Positions 1-6,005 of a stretch of 12,410 bases of DNA are shown here, piece after piece. Numbering within the stretch: the stretch's first letter is position 1; each line of letters begins with the position of its first letter. The position numbers and the translations under genes are program-made. Under the pieces are notes generated by a model, which was not told the DNA's origin, searched no databases, and saw only the letters and a list, made by a program, of their open reading frames with translations. Source of the stretch: Chloroflexota bacterium (GTDB lineage Bacteria > Chloroflexota > Anaerolineae > Fen-1058); the NCBI GenBank assembly GCA_016219235.1, contig JACRBO010000706.1, positions 1 through 12,410 of the forward strand. Reading direction: 5' to 3'.

Positions 1-438
1 AGCTGCCAGGGCCGTGAAAATGTGCAGCCAATTCTTAAGCGTGTTTCGGCCAAATGACACCGCCGCGCTGGCCACGATGGCGATGACGATTGCCTGCAAG
101 CCATTGAAGGCGGACGTGACAGCCGGCAGTGTGCGGGTCCGGGTATAGAGCGCGGCCAGCAGCATCATCAGCGTAAAGGCAGGCAGCCCAAAGCCGATGA
201 AACTGGTCGCCGCGCCGCGCACGCCGCGCGTTCTGAAGCCGACGTAAGCTGCGGCCTGCATGGCAGTGGCGCCGGGAATCATCTGGCACAGCGCGACGCC
301 GTCACGAAAGGCCCCCTCATCAAGCCAGTGTTTCTGCTCCACCGCCAACTTCCGAATATACGCCACCATCGAAGGGCCGCCAAAGGCGGTCAGGCCCAGT
401 CTTAGAAATGACATGAACAGTTCAAACAGAGATGGCAT
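1..438 (-). CDS. chrA: Chromate transporter (CHR family), N-terminal part, cut by window edge
   Basis: This is an inner-membrane transporter of the CHR family, whose studied members export chromate. The 146 codons from ATG at 438 stay open to base 1, so the C-terminus lies outside the window. Family hallmarks are visible: the FLRLGLTAFGGP motif near residues 11-22, a following helix with VAYIRKLAVE, the ALCQMIPGATAMQAAAYVG stretch at about 54-72, the RGVRGA turn, and hydrophobic segments at about 85-103 and 117-131. The start lies 5 bases after the kinase stop codon, so the gene is the last visible member of the two-component operon. No strong Shine-Dalgarno is seen, so translation may be coupled to the kinase. 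The fragment has no GATC site although the neighbouring kinase has many. Whether this is a one-domain (short) or two-domain (long) CHR protein cannot be seen. The family call is strong, but chromate as the true substrate is only inferred. Confidence 0.88.
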   Translation of the reverse strand, partial: MPSLFELFMSFLRLGLTAFGGPSMVAYIRKLAVEQKHWLDEGAFRDGVALCQMIPGATAMQAAAYVGFRTRGVRGAATSFIGFGLPAFTLMMLLAALYTRTRTLPAVTSAFNGLQAIVIAIVASAAVSFGRNTLKNWLHIFTALAA

Positions 439-443
439 AGGAT

Positions 444-1856
444 TCACGACCGCCCTTCATGCCCACGCGCGTGTGATGGATAGCCCATGTCCGGCAGCGT
501 AAACCAGAATGTACTGCCCGCCCCCGATCGGCTTTCGACCCCGATCGCGCCGCCCATCGCTTCGATCAAACTCTTCGTGATCGCCAGACCCAGGCCGCTG
601 CCGCCGCTCGATCGCGCGCGGGAACGATCGCCGCGATAAAACCGATCGAAGACGTGCGGTAACTCTTCAGGCGGAATACCTTCGCCCGAATCGATCACAC
701 TGACGCGCACGCGATCAGTCGTGGTTGTCACTTCGACCGCAATCGAGCCGCCCGTCAATGTATGGCGCAGCGCATTGCCCACCAGGTTGCGCAGCACTTG
801 TCCTACGCGATCGGCATCGGCCTGCACCGGCGGCAGTTGATCGGGCAGATGAGCACTCAACGTGATCTGCTGCTCGTCGGCTGCCGCGCCAAAGTTGCCC
901 GTCGTCGCTTCGATCAGCGGCCGCAGATCGATCGGCTGCACGTTCAACTTCAATTGTTTCGCTTCCGCTAAAGCGAGTTCGCGCAAGTCATCCACTAAGC
1001 GTTGCAGCAAGCGCGTCTCGTCATACAACGTCGCGATCTCTTCGCGCTCCAGCGGATACACGCCGTCGAGGATGGCGCGCAAATTGCCCTGAATCACGGT
1101 CAGCGGCGTGCGCAGTTCGTGCGCCACGTCGGCCATCAGGTTGCGGCGCAGCACCTCGGCCTGTTGCAGCGAGTCGGCCATATCGTTGAAGGCCGTCGCG
1201 ACGTCGGCCATTTCCTGCGTGCCGTTGACGGCCACACGCTGATCCCAGTGAGGCGCGGCGAAGGCGCGCGCCGCACCCGACAATTTCGACAACGGGGCGG
1301 CCAGCGTGCGGCTCATCAACAACCCGATAGCGATACCCAACCCGGCAGCGATGAGCGCCGCGACGATCAACGTGCCGCGCAGTTGATCGAGAAAGTTCTG
1401 CTCGTTGGGCGACAGCGTGCCGCGCCCCTGCGCGCCCAGCAGCAAGTAACCGGCAATTTGATCGTTCGCGCTAACGGGCAAAGTGGTGGCCAATTCGCTG
1501 GCCGTAAACGCGGTGCCCACCCGCTCGTTGCGCTCGTCATAGATCACCAGCCCCGCCGCATCGGCCAACAACAGCGGCGGACGACCGCGCCCGGCGCCAC
1601 TTCCGCTGCCTTGATGGCTGCCGTCATTCGGCGAGAAATTCGCCAGGATCGAATCAGCGCCGACCCAGCTGCCAGTCTGTTGATAGTAATCGGCCAGTTC
1701 CGTGAGCAGGCCGCTCTGCGCCAGCGTGTCGCGGCGATTGAGGTAGTCGCGGAATTGATTGTCGGCGCTGGTCGTGGCGAGGACAGCCACCACCGCCGCG
1801 CTGATCAACGCGACGAAGATGAAGGCAAGTGTGAGGCGGACCCAGAGGCGATTCAT
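444..1856 (-). CDS. Sensor histidine kinase with HAMP domain (BaeS-like architecture)
   Basis: This 470-residue membrane kinase should autophosphorylate on histidine and pass the phosphate to the response regulator encoded just upstream. A first membrane segment spans about residues 8-28. An extracytoplasmic sensor region spans about 29-158 and includes a Gly/Ser-rich stretch near 80-92. A second membrane segment spans about 161-181, followed by HAMP at about 182-235. The HisKA phosphoacceptor is H246 in DVAHELRTPL. The ATPase domain has an N box (N361 in VGNALRHT), G1 (DSGEGIP at 389-395), an F box (FDRFYRGD, 403-410) and G2 (GGSGLGLAI, 418-426). All catalytic motifs are intact. The layout resembles BaeS-type envelope-stress kinases, but the ligand is unknown. 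The Shine-Dalgarno GGAGGT lies in the loop of the repeat hairpin between regulator and kinase, so start access could depend on that structure. Confidence 0.95.
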   Translation of the reverse strand: MNRLWVRLTLAFIFVALISAAVVAVLATTSADNQFRDYLNRRDTLAQSGLLTELADYYQQTGSWVGADSILANFSPNDGSHQGSGSGAGRGRPPLLLADAAGLVIYDERNERVGTAFTASELATTLPVSANDQIAGYLLLGAQGRGTLSPNEQNFLDQLRGTLIVAALIAAGLGIAIGLLMSRTLAAPLSKLSGAARAFAAPHWDQRVAVNGTQEMADVATAFNDMADSLQQAEVLRRNLMADVAHELRTPLTVIQGNLRAILDGVYPLEREEIATLYDETRLLQRLVDDLRELALAEAKQLKLNVQPIDLRPLIEATTGNFGAAADEQQITLSAHLPDQLPPVQADADRVGQVLRNLVGNALRHTLTGGSIAVEVTTTTDRVRVSVIDSGEGIPPEELPHVFDRFYRGDRSRARSSGGSGLGLAITKSLIEAMGGAIGVESRSGAGSTFWFTLPDMGYPSHARGHEGRS

Positions 1857-1924
1857 GATGAGTGATGAGTAACGAGTAACGAGTAACGAGTGAACCTCCG
1901 TTACTCATTACTCGTCACTCGTTA
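1857..1924. repeat. Heptamer-based palindromic repeat between response regulator and kinase
   Basis: An imperfect inverted repeat fills the whole gap. The left arm holds three tandem GAGTAAC units (1867-1887) plus degenerate copies. The right arm, about 1899-1924, is built from the complementary GTTACTC-like units. On the transcribed minus strand the repeat supplies the TAA stop of the response regulator and carries the kinase Shine-Dalgarno (GGAGGT) in its loop. It belongs to the same family as 2657-2716 and 10073-10130. Confidence 0.85.
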
Positions 1925-2614
1925 GCTTTCCCGTAAGCGATAACCGATCCCAAATACTGTTTCCAGATACTCCGGCTTCGCCGGATCGGCTTCGATCTTT
2001 TTGCGCAGATTCTTGATGTGGCTGTCAATCGTTCGATCTAAGCCATCGTACGTGTAGCCCAGCGCCTTCTCGATCAACTCGGCGCGCGTGAAGGCGTGAT
2101 CGGCGTTTTGCATCAACGTGCGCAAGATGTCGAACTCGGTCGGCGTCAGGTCGAGCGGCTCGTCGTTGATCGTGGCCGCGTGGCGATCGAGATCGATGCG
2201 CAGGCCGCGAATTTGGATGATCTGCGCGGGCTTCAGCGCGCCGCCCGATCGGCGCAAAATGGCTTTGACGCGCGCCACCACTTCCTGCGGATTGAAGGGC
2301 TTGGTCAGGTAATCATCCGCACCCAACTCAAGACCGATCAGCTTATCGACATCTTCCACGCGGGCCGTGAGCATGAGGATGGGCATACCGGCCAGGTTGG
2401 CGTCACTGCGCAGAATCCGCGTGATCTCCAGCCCGTCGCGTTTGGGCAGCATCAAGTCCAGCACGATCAGATCGGGCTTCTCACGGCGGATGGCGTGCAG
2501 CGCCTCCTCGCCGTCATACGCCGTCAGCACGCTGAAGCCGCTCTGCTGCAGGTACGACTGCACCAGTCGCGCAATTTGTCGGTCGTCGTCTACTACCAGG
2601 ATTCGTTGGGACAT
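1922..2614 (-). CDS. OmpR/PhoB-family response regulator
   Basis: This 230-residue cytoplasmic DNA-binding regulator has a receiver domain at residues 4-118: acidic pocket D9/D10, phosphoacceptor D53 in LIVLDLMLP, T83 and K105 in YLTKPF. The winged-helix effector domain is at about 130-228, with LTPTEFDILRTL, the recognition region DRTIDSHIKNLRKKI and the terminal FGIGYRL. Length and domain order are standard for the family. The ATG at 2614 has no clear Shine-Dalgarno; the leader just upstream is the CGCxAAG-type repeat. It precedes its cognate kinase. PhoB-type proteins bind direct repeats spaced 11 bases apart as tandem dimers. Such repeats occur at four promoters in this window, including the one heading this operon, so this protein is the likely activator of all four and of itself. 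The family call is certain; the regulon is inferred. Confidence 0.96.
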   Translation of the reverse strand: MSQRILVVDDDRQIARLVQSYLQQSGFSVLTAYDGEEALHAIRREKPDLIVLDLMLPKRDGLEITRILRSDANLAGMPILMLTARVEDVDKLIGLELGADDYLTKPFNPQEVVARVKAILRRSGGALKPAQIIQIRGLRIDLDRHAATINDEPLDLTPTEFDILRTLMQNADHAFTRAELIEKALGYTYDGLDRTIDSHIKNLRKKIEADPAKPEYLETVFGIGYRLRES

Positions 2615-2625
2615 GATGTAATTAA

Positions 2626-2652
2626 ACCGCGAAGACGCTAAGAACGCAAAGG
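2626..2652. repeat. Short tandem octamer-like intergenic repeat (CGCxAAGA units)
   Basis: The stretch reads as three degenerate 8-base units (CGCGAAGA, CGCTAAGA, ACGCAAAG). I recognise this phrase as a frequent intergenic repeat in several bacterial phyla. It occupies the region just upstream of the response regulator ATG, where a ribosome binding site would be expected. Confidence 0.6.
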
Positions 2653-2656
2653 TTGC

Positions 2657-2716
2657 TAACGAGTAACCAGTAACGAGTAAGTACCGTCCATCATGTTACT
2701 CGTTACTCATTACTTG
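2657..2716. repeat. Heptamer-based palindromic repeat upstream of the response regulator
   Basis: The left arm at 2657-2680 is made of TAACGAG/TAACCAG-like units. The right arm at 2694-2716 is made of the complementary TTACTCG/TTACTCA units, with a loop of about 13 bases. On the minus strand the repeat begins inside the TAA stop codon of the 58-residue ORF that precedes the regulator. Confidence 0.85.
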
Positions 2717-2886
2717 TTTTGCAGTTTCGCCACCGCTACCCGCACCGGATCAACATCCGCAATCTGGCCTCTGCTGATCAAGTCTTTGAGTCCAGTGTTT
2801 GGATCAGTATCGGCGGGCAAGTTCAGCGCGATCAGCAGTTGATCGAGCGGCACCGCGCATTGATCGGCTACTTCGCGCAGCGTCAT
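2710..2886 (-). CDS. Small 58-residue protein or domain, MTLREVADQ... type
   Basis: Reading from ATG at 2886 gives 58 residues that look genuinely coding: MTLREVADQCAVPLDQLL, then LNLPADTDPNTGLKDLI, ending in AVAKLQNK. The pattern (a helix-turn-helix-like start, LPADTxPxT, KDL, a final DVDPVRVAV) resembles the C-terminal module I associate with some membrane ferredoxin-like proteins, but I cannot confirm this and assign no function. No Shine-Dalgarno precedes the ATG. A good one (GGAGG at 2966-2970, six bases from TTG at 2959) serves a different frame. This suggests the ORF is the 3' part of a slightly longer gene beginning at 2959 and separated by one frameshift. The stop codon is provided by the palindromic repeat. 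It is the first gene after promoter 2995-3050. Confidence 0.6.
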   Translation of the reverse strand: MTLREVADQCAVPLDQLLIALNLPADTDPNTGLKDLISRGQIADVDPVRVAVAKLQNK

Positions 2887-2959
2887 GCGGAATAGGTGTC
2901 GGCGCCATCGGCGCCATCTCGTGATCGCCGCTCGGCACTATGATTGGACTGACAGACAA
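2804..2959 (-). pseudogene. Candidate 5' segment of the small leading gene, out of frame with 2710-2886
   Basis: TTG at 2959 sits six bases after a strong GGAGG and about 36 bases downstream of the -10 element, the expected place for the first gene of the operon. Its frame reads MSVSPIIVPSGDHEMAPMAP and then TPIPHD before turning Arg/Ser/Ala-rich and stopping after 51 codons. The good-looking frame at 2886 begins one base away, right after TPIP. A tandem 9-base duplication (ATGGCGCCG twice) lies just before the junction. Either the gene carries a one-base frameshift, real or a sequencing error, or a +1 recoding event joins the frames into a product of about 83 residues. Confidence 0.4.
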
Positions 2960-2994
2960 GGGGCACCTCCGGCGGCGGCCGCTGAGATGTCCTT

Positions 2995-3050
2995 ATCCTA
3001 AAGTGAGGGTGTGGAGAAGTCATGGAGATCAGGTGCGTGAGTTGTGGACG
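2995..3050 (-). promoter_or_regulatory. Activator-type promoter of the two-component operon (11-base direct repeats)
   Basis: On the minus strand two exact TCTCCA hexamers (3028-3023 and 3017-3012) are spaced 11 bases start to start. They are followed by exactly 11 bases and then the -10-like TAGGAT (3000-2995). A weaker in-phase copy within CGTCCACAACT lies two periods upstream (about 3050-3040). The -35 position reads ATGACT, only a partial match to TTGACA. The layout matches PhoB-type boxes, suggesting autoregulation by the response regulator of this operon. Confidence 0.68.
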
Positions 3051-3054
3051 CTCG

Positions 3055-3387
3055 TCAGTCGTCGACAGCCGATGGCTGGATCAGCGCCAGGTTATGGGCG
3101 GCCTGTTCGGCCAGGACTTCACGCATCAAATCACAGATGCTTATAATCTTCAGGTCGGTAATGTGATAAGCCTGATCCTTACCCTGGCGCTGCACGACGA
3201 CCAGCCCCCCGCCGCGCAGCACGGCCAGATGCCGAGACACGGTAGATGGCGGCAAGCCGGTGACCTGCACGATGTCACCGACTCGCCGGGGGCCATCACG
3301 CAAGCTGTGCATGATCTCCAGACGCGCGGCATTGCCCAGCGTCCGCAGCAGTTCAGCCTGCAACTCGAAAATCGAAACAGGGATCAC
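3055..3387 (-). CDS. ArsR/SmtB-family winged-helix regulator
   Basis: This 110-residue homodimer-type DNA-binding repressor carries a winged helix at about residues 10-80: LLRTLGNAARLEIMHSLRDG, the recognition helix LPPSTVSRHLAVLRGGGLV, and a wing VVVQRQGKDQAYHI. The metal-binding ELCVCDL motif of SmtB/ArsR metal sensors is absent. The only cysteine is C85, so another signal such as redox state or a partner protein is more likely, though not shown. The start is GTG at 3387. The only in-frame codons between it and the stop of the upstream NifX-like gene are CAG GCG TAC, so the two genes share a reading frame separated by one TGA. No good Shine-Dalgarno is visible, which suggests translational coupling. 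Confidence 0.88.
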   Translation of the reverse strand: MIPVSIFELQAELLRTLGNAARLEIMHSLRDGPRRVGDIVQVTGLPPSTVSRHLAVLRGGGLVVVQRQGKDQAYHITDLKIISICDLMREVLAEQAAHNLALIQPSAVDD

Positions 3388-3396
3388 GTACGCCTG

Positions 3397-3798
3397 TCAA
3401 TGCAGCCGATCAACTCGATCTACCAACCGGCCTTCAAGATAGGCCTGGAGCGCCTCGTCGATCGATCGGATGTCGGTGACCAGCGGTTTGATGCCGCGCG
3501 TTTGCATGCTGGCATACGCGCCCGCGCCCATGCCGCCGCACAACAGCACGTCGCAATCGGCAATGGCTTCGGCCATGCGCAGGTGTCGATCCTGCGACGC
3601 CGCATCGAAACCGTGGCGCTCGCCCGGCTGATGATCGTGCTCATGCGGCTCGTTCGAAAAGTGCGCGTGACCCAACTTGTCGCGCCGTTCCCGATCGACG
3701 ATTTGCCCGTGCTCGATCGTCGCGACCACGTAATAGGGTGCGCGGCCAAAGTGCTGGCTGATGGTGCGCTCGTCGTCGGTAATGACTGCAATCTTCAT
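3397..3798 (-). CDS. NifX/NafY-like protein (dinitrogenase iron-molybdenum cofactor family)
   Basis: This small 133-residue cytoplasmic protein belongs to the Nitro_FeMo-Co fold. It starts MKIAVITDDERTISQHFGRA, the usual first strand and loop. The later conserved block is DCDVLLCGGMGAGAYASM, then RGIKPLVTDIRSIDEAL and YLEGRLVD. An unusual insert at residues 44-62 is His-rich (HAHFSNEPHEHDHQPGERH), which suggests metal or cluster binding beyond the family core. There is no nif gene in the window, so a nitrogenase role is not supported. Stand-alone members of this family in non-fixing bacteria are mostly of unknown function, with metal-cluster handling the usual guess. It lies 88 bases downstream of a cytochrome gene and directly before the ArsR gene, with which it probably forms a pair. 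Confidence 0.85.
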   Translation of the reverse strand: MKIAVITDDERTISQHFGRAPYYVVATIEHGQIVDRERRDKLGHAHFSNEPHEHDHQPGERHGFDAASQDRHLRMAEAIADCDVLLCGGMGAGAYASMQTRGIKPLVTDIRSIDEALQAYLEGRLVDRVDRLH

Positions 3799-3886
3799 GC
3801 TGTAACCTCATTCAAGAAATTTCATCCAGGCGCAATCGTTCAGATTAGCCTGTTTGATGATTCAACGGTGATAAACCCCGATACGC

Positions 3887-4459
3887 TTACAGCGTCGCCT
3901 GGCGCGTCCGCCACCCCCAGCCCCAAAGCACACTCATCACCCCTGCGCCAATCAGCGCCACCATCAACAGGGGGGCGCCGTAATCATCGGTGCCCAGTGG
4001 CTCGGAGGATTGATCCGCCGGCGCGGCGGGCGGCGCTTGATTGGCCGTCACCAGTGCGACCGGGTGCGTCACGGGTTCGCTGCTGCCTGATGTCAAGTTC
4101 AACACGACGGCAAACTTCGCCGCCCGTGCGCGATAGTCGTCAGGATGACAGCTGTGGCAGCTCAGATAGGCATCGTCCAACGGCTGGCGCAGCACGCCGA
4201 TGTGGGCCTGAGCCTGATCCAGCGTTTGATCGTTGCCACCGTGACAATAGCGGCAACAGTCGCGCCCGACGTGTTCGATGTGCCACTCGCCCTGATTGGC
4301 GACCGGGTGTGTTGCCGCGTGGCAGGTGCAGCAGGCCGATGGCTGATCACCGCTGCACTGGGCCGCTGCGGCCTGCGGTGAAAGCAACAACGTCAACCCC
4401 ACGAGGACGCTCCCGATTGACACCGTCAACACGAGGGGTGACGTGCGTCGCGCAGACAT
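3887..4459 (-). CDS. Membrane-anchored three-haem c-type cytochrome (second paralogue)
   Basis: This 190-residue protein has an N-terminal signal segment (about 8-33, ending in AAAAQ) and three CXXCH haem motifs at 43-47, 69-73 and 101-105. After a Pro/Ala-rich linker there is one C-terminal membrane helix (about 163-183) and a basic tail, so the haem domain should face outside, held to the membrane. Extra histidines (H51, H60, H63, H86) could be axial ligands; H86 within DQAQAH aligns exactly with the other paralogue. Additional cysteines at 35, 44 and 68 stand near the haem motifs. A Shine-Dalgarno (GGGAGG) precedes ATG 4459. The paralogue at 5185-5748 has its first two haem motifs at identical residue numbers. 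The likely role is electron transfer at the outer face of the membrane; the partner is unknown. Confidence 0.86.
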   Translation of the reverse strand: MSARRTSPLVLTVSIGSVLVGLTLLLSPQAAAAQCSGDQPSACCTCHAATHPVANQGEWHIEHVGRDCCRYCHGGNDQTLDQAQAHIGVLRQPLDDAYLSCHSCHPDDYRARAAKFAVVLNLTSGSSEPVTHPVALVTANQAPPAAPADQSSEPLGTDDYGAPLLMVALIGAGVMSVLWGWGWRTRQATL

Positions 4460-4479
4460 GGCAGCCTCCCTGTCCGGTC

Positions 4480-5142
4480 TCAGTAGCCGGACTCGCTTGC
4501 TCCCTTCAAGGCAAAATGCCGCTCGGTCGGACGGTCGCGCTCATCGGCCGGGCACAAGACCAGCAGCACCTGCGCCACAGCGTCGGCTGCGTTTTGCCAG
4601 CGGTGCGGCAGATGCGATTCGAACAACAGGCTGTCGCCGGGTCCCAGCGTAAACGTTCGATCTTCGACCTGATAACTGATCTGTCCCCGCAGGCAATACA
4701 CAAACTCCAGGCCAGTATGCACGATCGGTTGCGGGCCGCTGTCCGCGTGCGGCTCCAACGTCAACACAAAGGGCTGCACGGCGCGGCTGGTCAGGCCGGC
4801 GCTCAAATCTTCCAGCAAGCCATGAATCAGCGCCACGCGCGGCCGTCGATCGGCCGTGAGATGCGCGAGGCTGTTCTTCGGCAGATCACTTTCGAAAAAG
4901 GCCGTGATGGGCACTTCCAGCGCCGCCGCCAGTTGTTGCAACGTGCTGACACTGGGCGAGGTTTTGTTGTTCTCGATCAGGCTCAGCGTATTCACATTCA
5001 GTTGGCTCAGTTCCGCCAACACGCGAATGGATAGCCCGCGTCCGGTGCGCAGTTCGCGCAGACGCTGGCCCACGTCAACCGCCGTTGGCCGATCAACCAC
5101 GCCGTTCACTGGTTTTGAAGGTGATGTTCTTTTGTCTGGCAT
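4480..5142 (-). CDS. XRE-type helix-turn-helix regulator with C-terminal cupin domain
   Basis: This 220-residue regulator has an HTH_3 domain at about 24-82 (VGQRLRELRTGRGLSIRVLA, ELSQLNVNTLSLIENNKTSP, then STLQQLAAALEVPI) and a cupin_2 domain at about 125-200. The cupin has motif 1 residues H142 and E146 and the turn LRGQ, and motif 2 with GPGDSLLFESHLPH (H177, H180). Such proteins bind DNA as dimers and sense a small ligand or metal in the cupin barrel. The gene sits between the two paralogous three-haem cytochromes, 42 bases after one and 20 bases before the other, so it is co-transcribed and may control this operon. A surplus of charged residues at the C-terminus (ADERDRPTERHF) has no obvious function. 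The family is secure; the ligand is unknown. Confidence 0.92.
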   Translation of the reverse strand: MPDKRTSPSKPVNGVVDRPTAVDVGQRLRELRTGRGLSIRVLAELSQLNVNTLSLIENNKTSPSVSTLQQLAAALEVPITAFFESDLPKNSLAHLTADRRPRVALIHGLLEDLSAGLTSRAVQPFVLTLEPHADSGPQPIVHTGLEFVYCLRGQISYQVEDRTFTLGPGDSLLFESHLPHRWQNAADAVAQVLLVLCPADERDRPTERHFALKGASESGY

Positions 5143-5184
5143 AGGCGTTGATTTCCTGTTTATCGCCGTCGCGTTCGCTGGTCG

Positions 5185-5748
5185 CTAGCGGCTGTTGCCT
5201 GCCGATCGGTGGTGGCGTCGCAAGAGCCATAGCCCGCCCAGGCCCGCGCCTGACAGCGCAACTCCTCCCAACGACCAGAGCAGGACAATCGGATTCAGTT
5301 CTGAGGCAGGGGGTCTGATTGCCGGCTGCGCGACTGTCGACACGGGCCGAATCGATGTTGCCACCCTGATGTCCTGGCTGATGCCCGCGATCCGATCGAA
5401 CTGCTGCACGTGCTCAGTGCAGTTTTCGGTGTGGCACTGTTGGCAGATCGTCGTGTCGCCGTTGATAATCGGGTGAGCCGTGCGAGTGAGATGCGCCGCA
5501 GCCTGGTCGATGGCCGTTGGATCACCGCCATGACAGTTCGCGCAGCGCATGGGCGCTTTAGCGACGCAGAACCATTTGCCCGTATCATACAGATAGTAGA
5601 GATTCTCGTGGCAACTCAGGCAGGTCGAATCGCCGTTGACGTCCATCGCTGGAGCAGAGTCGGCATACTCCGGAACAGTTGTGAACGCCAGCCCGACCAT
5701 TAGCGTCATCACAGCCAACCCCTTGAGTGGAGAAAACCGAGCGGACAT
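5185..5748 (-). CDS. Membrane-anchored three-haem c-type cytochrome (first paralogue)
   Basis: This 187-residue protein has a signal segment at about 9-33, three CXXCH motifs (CLSCH 43-47, CANCH 69-73, CQQCH 102-106), a proline-containing linker, one membrane helix at about 152-176 and a basic tail. Candidate axial ligands are H86, H92 and H113. Two further cysteines (C61, C110) do not belong to haem motifs. The blocks GKW at 57-59, RCANCHGG and DQAAAH at 81-86 match the paralogue downstream, showing gene duplication. A perfect Shine-Dalgarno (AGGAGGT) precedes ATG 5748, and a strong promoter lies at 5876-5904, leaving a leader of roughly 120 bases. It is the first gene of the cytochrome/regulator operon. 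Extracytoplasmic electron transfer is the likely role. I do not recognise a named family. Confidence 0.87.
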   Translation of the reverse strand: MSARFSPLKGLAVMTLMVGLAFTTVPEYADSAPAMDVNGDSTCLSCHENLYYLYDTGKWFCVAKAPMRCANCHGGDPTAIDQAAAHLTRTAHPIINGDTTICQQCHTENCTEHVQQFDRIAGISQDIRVATSIRPVSTVAQPAIRPPASELNPIVLLWSLGGVALSGAGLGGLWLLRRHHRSAGNSR

Positions 5749-5875
5749 GGCACACCTCCTGAATGTGAGTACCTGCCAGCAACAACCTCCCTTAAGTAAG
5801 ACTTGTTTCGTCGGCTCCGGTCATTGAATCTGCCGCCGGGCTGACATCCCGCTACAGATCTTGCTTTCAACTAAA

Positions 5876-5904
5876 ATTATAGTTCCAATTTGCCAATAAA
5901 GCAA
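5876..5904 (-). promoter_or_regulatory. Sigma70-type promoter of the cytochrome/XRE-cupin operon
   Basis: TTGCTT (5904-5899), a 17-base spacer and a perfect TATAAT (5881-5876) lie on the minus strand, in an AT-rich patch that contrasts with the GC-rich surroundings. Transcription would start near 5868 and give a leader of about 120 bases before ATG 5748. It lacks the TCTCCA repeats found at the four activator-type promoters. Confidence 0.75.
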
Positions 5905-5944
5905 TGTTTTCACACAAAATTTTAGGATTCGAGCCAATGTTGCG

Positions 5945-5981
5945 ACAAAACACAAAGCCCAGCCTCGGGTTGAGACTGGGC
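5945..5981 (-). terminator. Rho-independent terminator after the OB-fold-like gene
   Basis: GCCCAGTCTC and GAGGCTGGGC pair across a five-base loop (5972-5981 with 5957-5966, one mismatch), followed on the minus strand by the T-rich TTTGTGTTTTGT. It lies 24 bases after the stop codon at 6006 and separates this gene from the cytochrome operon promoter. Confidence 0.85.
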
Positions 5982-6005
5982 CACTGGCATCTTGTCGAGG
6001 GTGAT

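Noticed and set aside
1002..1865. Plus-strand open frame of 287 codons
   Set aside because: It is antisense to the histidine kinase, whose catalytic motifs are intact, and its product is Arg/Gln/His-rich low-complexity sequence.
1857..1924. Tandem GAGTAAC units considered as a CRISPR array or iterons
   Set aside because: The units are 7 bases long without spacers, arranged as an inverted repeat, and found in gaps between co-transcribed genes. No cas or replication genes are present.
3854..3865. TTGATGATTCAA palindrome upstream of the NifX-like gene, considered as an FNR/CRP site
   Set aside because: The half sites TTGA/TCAA are spaced two bases too close for the FNR consensus, and no well-placed promoter accompanies it.
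3022..5034. Plus-strand open frame of 670 codons
   Set aside because: It runs antisense across four minus-strand genes with clear domains (ArsR, NifX-like, cytochrome, XRE-cupin). It is Arg/Pro/His-rich with no recognisable motif and is a by-product of GC-rich codon use.
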